This document shows, piece by piece, positions 55,303 to 58,994 of a stretch of 58,994 nucleotides of DNA (positions are counted from its first letter, which is position 1; every line of letters begins with the position of its first letter). The stretch comes from Candidatus Poseidoniaceae archaeon (GTDB taxonomy: Archaea; Thermoplasmatota; Poseidoniia; Poseidoniales; Poseidoniaceae): positions 1-58,994 of the forward strand of contig CALJHE010000007.1 of NCBI GenBank assembly GCA_938075675.1. Reading direction: 5' to 3'. Under the pieces are notes generated by a model. That model had not been told where the DNA came from, did not search any database, and was given only the letters and a program-made list of their open reading frames with translations. Position numbers and translations under genes: made by a program.

Positions 55303-57750
55303 TCATTGCCGAGGCATTCGTCCACGCATCCGCAACCATGTTTCGCTACCAAACATCAGCGCGTACAATGAAGCGAGCCATAACGTTGGCCGACCCCATT
55401 GTTCCATGGCATCTTCAGGAATCGTCCCTTGTCCGAGAATAAGCAGCATACACAACCAGAGCATTGTAATGCCGTGCAGACCCCATCGAACCCCCGACAT
55501 GATTTGTGAGGAATTCGCCTTCATCTCGGTGATTTCTACTTCAGTAAGAACAGCAGTCACACCCTTGAGTTTATCCAGCGCCGAACCACCGTTCCATCGA
55601 ATGCGACCGAGTCTAAATCGGTGTGCTATTTCGATAAGCGTGAATGTGGTGACCCATACGACGACGATTTCAAGCAATGGCCCAGCACCTCGTAAATCCA
55701 AGGAACCAAACGTGGACCACATCAGAAGTCCCCATAACCATCCGATTAAAACAACTTGAAATGTTCGAGCAAATCTCGTGAGGCGATGCAGTAGTTCAGC
55801 ATCGTGCGATAATAGATTTTCAAGTGTGATAACAAGCAAAGTAATTCCAGAAAGCCCCATACTAAGCAACAGCCACCACCAGTCAATACCCCCGTCTCGC
55901 CATGCAAACATTAGGGCGACCATGGTCCATGCAAGAACAACGACAGAAGCCATATTCGCAGCAGCCTGCATTGTATACAAAGGATCGCGACCATCCTTCA
56001 AGACTGCAAATCCTCCCATGAGGCGAATTTCAAAAGCCGAATCATCAATGATGCCGTGTGCAGCGGCAGTCATGCCTCCCACTGCTTTGATACGAGCATT
56101 CTCAACTATACTTTCGGCTTTACCGGTTGCCCATTCGTCATCGAGGCCCTTCACCTTCCAGGAAGAACCTCGACTTGCAGCATGTGCCGCACCTGTGCCA
56201 CGGTTTTTCGTATTCCCAGACGACCGGGTTTTCGCCCATGCACGGATTTCTTCAGACATGATTTCTTCAACTTGGTCTTCATTCAGCGGTGCGCCGTGGT
56301 CGGTGTAGAGCCACCTACACTGTATTGGGACGGGGGCAGGGTCGACATCAGGGGCAACCATTTGGAATTGACCCGGCCCAAGCGTTGGTAGTTGGGCAAC
56401 CAAATCTTGGTCTCCCCCACTTTCCTTGAGTAAATGTCGAACCTTTTCAACATCTTGAGGTTGAGTAAACCGGCCAATAAATGTGGTATTGGCTTGTGCG
56501 AGGATTTTGTAATCGACATCACTTACGTTTTGAGTTGCTAACACACAAGCTACGCCGTATTTTCGTGCCTGTTTGAATATTAATTTGATCAAATCTTTAG
56601 CCGGAGGATTGCGTGGGTGTGGCGGCAGATAAGGGGCGACTTCGTCCATGAAAAACAAAAGCTTGATTTCACCATCAGCCGGTTGCTGAGTTAGCATCCA
56701 ATCGTACAATTCCCGAGAAAGTTCTTGCACAAAATATTGCTTTTGTGCTTCATCTTGGATGGTGTTGAGGTAAACAATATTGAGCGGTATTTTTCCAGGT
56801 ATTGCGGGCTCCACAAACGCATCGATGTCAATTGGTACGCCATTCGAGAAAAGCAATTGATTCACTCCAGAGGAATAGGCCGACAACCTTCTTGCGAGAT
56901 CATTCCGTGTCGTCTTTGGTAGCCTTTCTTCAAAATCTGTAAGACGATGTTCCATCATAACCTCGTCCCAAGTTGGGACATCAGGTTTCTCTTCACCTTC
57001 CTCAACTTCGTAGAAACACTCCGGGTAAAGCTGACGAGTAAATTCTTGATTTGGTTCTCTAACGACACGTGCTAGGGCTTGGAAATCACCAACATTGAGC
57101 CCGTGCTTTGTACCTTCGACAAGGATTTCATAGAGGAATGGTTTGACAACTTTTCCTTGCGCCTTCTCTACATCGTATCCAGCAAGACTTGTGAATCCGG
57201 CAGCCACCATATCCCATGCAGTTATCGCCTCTTCAGCATCAAGGTCAGCGGGCGGCGCTCTGAATGGGTCGATACACAGCGGCAATCCCTTGCTCCTTAA
57301 CGGCGTCCAAATTCTGACTTCACACATATCGAGCAATTTTTTTGCTCGGGCAGCGTCACCGTTTTGCGCCTCAAGTTCCGCTGGTTCAATGCCAAGCGCA
57401 AGTCTCGCTAAATCTCCTTGTGGGTCAATGATAAGCGATGGAATTTTTGCTAAAGCCGCTTCTTCGATGAGTGCTTTGGCCATTACAGTTTTTCCAGAAC
57501 CCGTAGAACCAAGCATCGCTGCGTGCCTTGCAAGCACCATCGGTTTGATGTCAATTGGCTCACCAGTATCTCTTCTGTTTCCTAAATACATGCCACGGGG
57601 CTTGAATCTTTTTTTGCGTTGCTGTATCGGTTCTGACACCTCAACATTTTCGATTTCATCGGGCGAAAGAATGTCTCCGATCATGTCAGCAAGACTGCGC
57701 TCTTCCACTGGCTCGGAGTCTTCATCGAACCCGTTGTTCTCAGACACCAT
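55303..57750 (-). CDS. HerA/VirB4-like ATPase with a membrane-embedded C-terminal domain
   Basis: 815 residues. The HerA-type P-loop ATPase occupies residues about 50-560: Walker A LGSTGSGKTVMAKAL (Lys87), LIIDPQGDLARLA, Walker B KLLFFMDEVAPYLPP (about 362-376), sensor-like VACVLATQNVSDVD and FTQPQDVEKVRHLL. The family (HerA, DUF853, VirB4, FtsK relatives) forms hexamers that pump DNA or protein. From about residue 600 there are five or six hydrophobic helices, for example VVVLAWTMVALMF, WWWLLLSMGLSGITLLVI, VVLIGWLWGLLMW and ITMLWLCMLLILG. HerA partners NurA nuclease, which is not in the window. The fused membrane part suggests DNA or protein transfer across, or anchoring at, the membrane. 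Divergent from the aminotransferase gene. Confidence 0.9.
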   Translation of the reverse strand: MVSENNGFDEDSEPVEERSLADMIGDILSPDEIENVEVSEPIQQRKKRFKPRGMYLGNRRDTGEPIDIKPMVLARHAAMLGSTGSGKTVMAKALIEEAALAKIPSLIIDPQGDLARLALGIEPAELEAQNGDAARAKKLLDMCEVRIWTPLRSKGLPLCIDPFRAPPADLDAEEAITAWDMVAAGFTSLAGYDVEKAQGKVVKPFLYEILVEGTKHGLNVGDFQALARVVREPNQEFTRQLYPECFYEVEEGEEKPDVPTWDEVMMEHRLTDFEERLPKTTRNDLARRLSAYSSGVNQLLFSNGVPIDIDAFVEPAIPGKIPLNIVYLNTIQDEAQKQYFVQELSRELYDWMLTQQPADGEIKLLFFMDEVAPYLPPHPRNPPAKDLIKLIFKQARKYGVACVLATQNVSDVDYKILAQANTTFIGRFTQPQDVEKVRHLLKESGGDQDLVAQLPTLGPGQFQMVAPDVDPAPVPIQCRWLYTDHGAPLNEDQVEEIMSEEIRAWAKTRSSGNTKNRGTGAAHAASRGSSWKVKGLDDEWATGKAESIVENARIKAVGGMTAAAHGIIDDSAFEIRLMGGFAVLKDGRDPLYTMQAAANMASVVVLAWTMVALMFAWRDGGIDWWWLLLSMGLSGITLLVITLENLLSHDAELLHRLTRFARTFQVVLIGWLWGLLMWSTFGSLDLRGAGPLLEIVVVWVTTFTLIEIAHRFRLGRIRWNGGSALDKLKGVTAVLTEVEITEMKANSSQIMSGVRWGLHGITMLWLCMLLILGQGTIPEDAMEQWGRPTLWLASLYALMFGSETWLRMRGRMPRQ

Positions 57751-57841
57751 GAACGGGGCAAACCGGTTGCAGGTCTTGAAGGGCGCGCTCCTCTCGATGT
57801 TTGAGAAGCAGACTCAAGGGGGTCGGCGGATTCGCCGGAGC

Positions 57842-58942
57842 ATGGAGCGCATTCCGATGGCCCGCCCGACATGGAACAACGAAATGCGTTCAGCAGCACT
57901 CAATACCCTTGATTCTAAGCAATGGGTCAAAGGGGTCCAAGGCTCGGCTTTTGGAATGGAGTTTGCAGAACATTGCGGGGCGTTGAGCGCAACGCCTTGC
58001 CAAAACGGCTCGTCAGCGCTCTGGGCCGCACTCAGAATCGCTGAAATTGGTCCGGGAGACGAAGTAATAGTTCCATCTTTTACTTTTATTTCTTCAACCA
58101 CATGCGTTCTTCTGGTAGGCGCAACACCAGTTTTCGTTGATATTGAGCCAGAGTACTTCTGTCTCGATGTTGAGCAAGTTCGTCGAGCAATAACTCCGAA
58201 GACAAAAGCCGTCATAGGCGTCCATCTGTTTGGACAGGTCTACGCTCCAGAACTTATCGATTTGTGTAAGAAAGAAAACCTCGTATTAATCGAGGATGCA
58301 GCACAGGCGCACGGGTCCACCCAAACATATGCAAATGGAAGCACCCGTATGGCTGGGGCGATGGGCGATATTGGTTGCTTCTCTTTTTTCCCATCGAAAA
58401 ACATGGCCGTCGGCGGTGAAGGCGGCATGCTCACGACAACTCAAATCCGTTTCCAAGATCGCATTGTTGGTATAACGAACCATGGCCGAAGCCCAGACCT
58501 TGAAGCCATCCAACTCGGAAGCAATCTTCGGATGTCAGAAGTGTCTGCTGCAATTGGCCGTTCGCAACTTTCTCACCTTGAGCAATGGGTTGCCAAACGT
58601 CGACAAAACGCAGAGAAGTACACCGCCGCACTTGCAACACACCCATTGCTTGAACCACCTCAAGTCCGCCCGAACACTCAACATTCATGGCATCAATACT
58701 GCATTCGAACTCCGAACCCAGCGCAACTCATCACCCATTTAGATGAACGAGGAATCGATGCCCGACGCTATTACACAGTACCATGCCATCGACAACAAGT
58801 GTACAGCACCCATCATCAATTCAACAGCGAACTTCCTCATACGGAGCGTGCCGCTTCTTCACTGGTTGCCATACCCGTCATGCATGAATTGACGGCAGAT
58901 GAGCAACAACATATCATTGAAGCATTACTGGCATACCAGTGA
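57842..58942 (+). CDS. DegT/DnrJ/EryC1/StrS-family PLP aminotransferase
   Basis: 366 residues. A sugar aminotransferase of the type that makes amino sugars on nucleotide carriers. The N-terminus IPMARPTW, the glycine-rich CQNGSSALWAALR, VIVPSFTFISST, VFVDIEPEYFCLD, LIEDAAQAHGS (PLP-binding Asp and Gln) and the internal Schiff-base Lys186 in SFFPSKNMAVGGEGG follow the family order. The C-terminal HSWHQYCIR and substrate loop are also present. The ATG at 57842 is preferred; an upstream ATG at 57797 and a frame reaching 57143 run antisense to the HerA-like gene. The end is 52 bases from the window edge. Confidence 0.93.
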   Translation: MERIPMARPTWNNEMRSAALNTLDSKQWVKGVQGSAFGMEFAEHCGALSATPCQNGSSALWAALRIAEIGPGDEVIVPSFTFISSTTCVLLVGATPVFVDIEPEYFCLDVEQVRRAITPKTKAVIGVHLFGQVYAPELIDLCKKENLVLIEDAAQAHGSTQTYANGSTRMAGAMGDIGCFSFFPSKNMAVGGEGGMLTTTQIRFQDRIVGITNHGRSPDLEAIQLGSNLRMSEVSAAIGRSQLSHLEQWVAKRRQNAEKYTAALATHPLLEPPQVRPNTQHSWHQYCIRTPNPAQLITHLDERGIDARRYYTVPCHRQQVYSTHHQFNSELPHTERAASSLVAIPVMHELTADEQQHIIEALLAYQ

Positions 58943-58994
58943 ATCACGGCCTGCCATTACGAGCAAGGCTTGAGTTCGACCATTGGTGACGGCC

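Noticed and set aside
57143-57841. Upstream extension of the aminotransferase frame by more than 230 codons
   Set aside because: It runs antisense through the start of the HerA-like gene and has serine-rich, motif-free composition. The DegT fold starts at the ATG at 57842.
58966-58994. Possible start of a next gene (TTG, then Ser-Ser-Thr-Ile-Gly-Asp-Gly)
   Set aside because: 'IGDG' recalls hexapeptide-repeat acyltransferases that often sit beside DegT genes, but only eight codons are visible, so it is unsupported.

Overview
The window looks like a chromosomal segment of a planktonic marine archaeon, most likely Marine Group II (Candidatus Poseidoniales, Thermoplasmatota). The archaeal signs are the ribosomal protein LX - prefoldin alpha - FtsY operon, a geranylgeranylglyceryl phosphate synthase (ether-lipid synthesis), a beta-CASP RNA-processing nuclease, a HerA-type ATPase, TATA-box promoters and very tight, partly overlapping genes. 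Marine Group II signs are a proteorhodopsin-type light-driven pump, many secreted or lipid-anchored peptidases with a 'GCFG' lipobox, and genes of bacterial type (uvrA, purSL, ABC exporter). The taxonomic call is an inference from gene content; no 16S rRNA gene is present.

Layout. 1-240: edge fragment of a methyltransferase, then mostly non-coding DNA with one possible tiny membrane protein. 0.7-4.6 kb: secreted S15 peptidase, divergent from an SDR dehydrogenase, a eukaryote-type pyrF and a small membrane protein. 4.6-8.1 kb (minus strand): LX-pfdA-ftsY, then a DUF1844 protein and a membrane-tethered receiver-domain protein. 8.2-13.8 kb: large subtilisin-like protease, an MreB-like actin and a long coiled-coil protein. 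13.8-18.5 kb: GGGP synthase, ABC exporter, proteorhodopsin, acyltransferase-like membrane protein. 18.5-25.4 kb (minus): purQ, fused purSL, uvrA. 25.5-30.6 kb: pseudouridine synthase, moeA, TauE-like permease, glycosyltransferase and FkbM methyltransferase, in visibly AT-richer DNA. 30.6-37.3 kb: zinc-ribbon protein, beta-CASP nuclease, ferredoxin plus a reduced flavoprotein, membrane desaturase, AlaX editing protein, a zinc-finger hypothetical and an M50 protease.

37.4-44.1 kb is one giant gene (2239 codons) joining an N-terminal P-loop NTPase, a complete UvrD-type superfamily 1 helicase and about 1180 residues that I cannot assign. It is the most unusual item here and could be a single-gene genome-defence or nucleic-acid surveillance machine, but this is inference. 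44.1-51.1 kb holds two paralogous M28 peptidase lipoproteins flanking a secreted LVIVD beta-propeller and a SCO1-type copper chaperone. 51.2-55.0 kb: a DDAH-like hydrolase, an SDR and small membrane proteins including a TPM-domain protein with a 21-bp tandem repeat. 55.1 kb: tRNA-Leu(GAG). 55.3-58.9 kb: a HerA-like ATPase with a membrane-embedded C-terminus, divergent from a DegT-family sugar aminotransferase.

Functionally the region fits a peptide-degrading photoheterotroph: several exported peptidases (S15, S8, two M28), a light-driven ion pump, copper delivery consistent with aerobic respiration, and surface-glycan genes. No CRISPR array, insertion sequence or rRNA gene was found.
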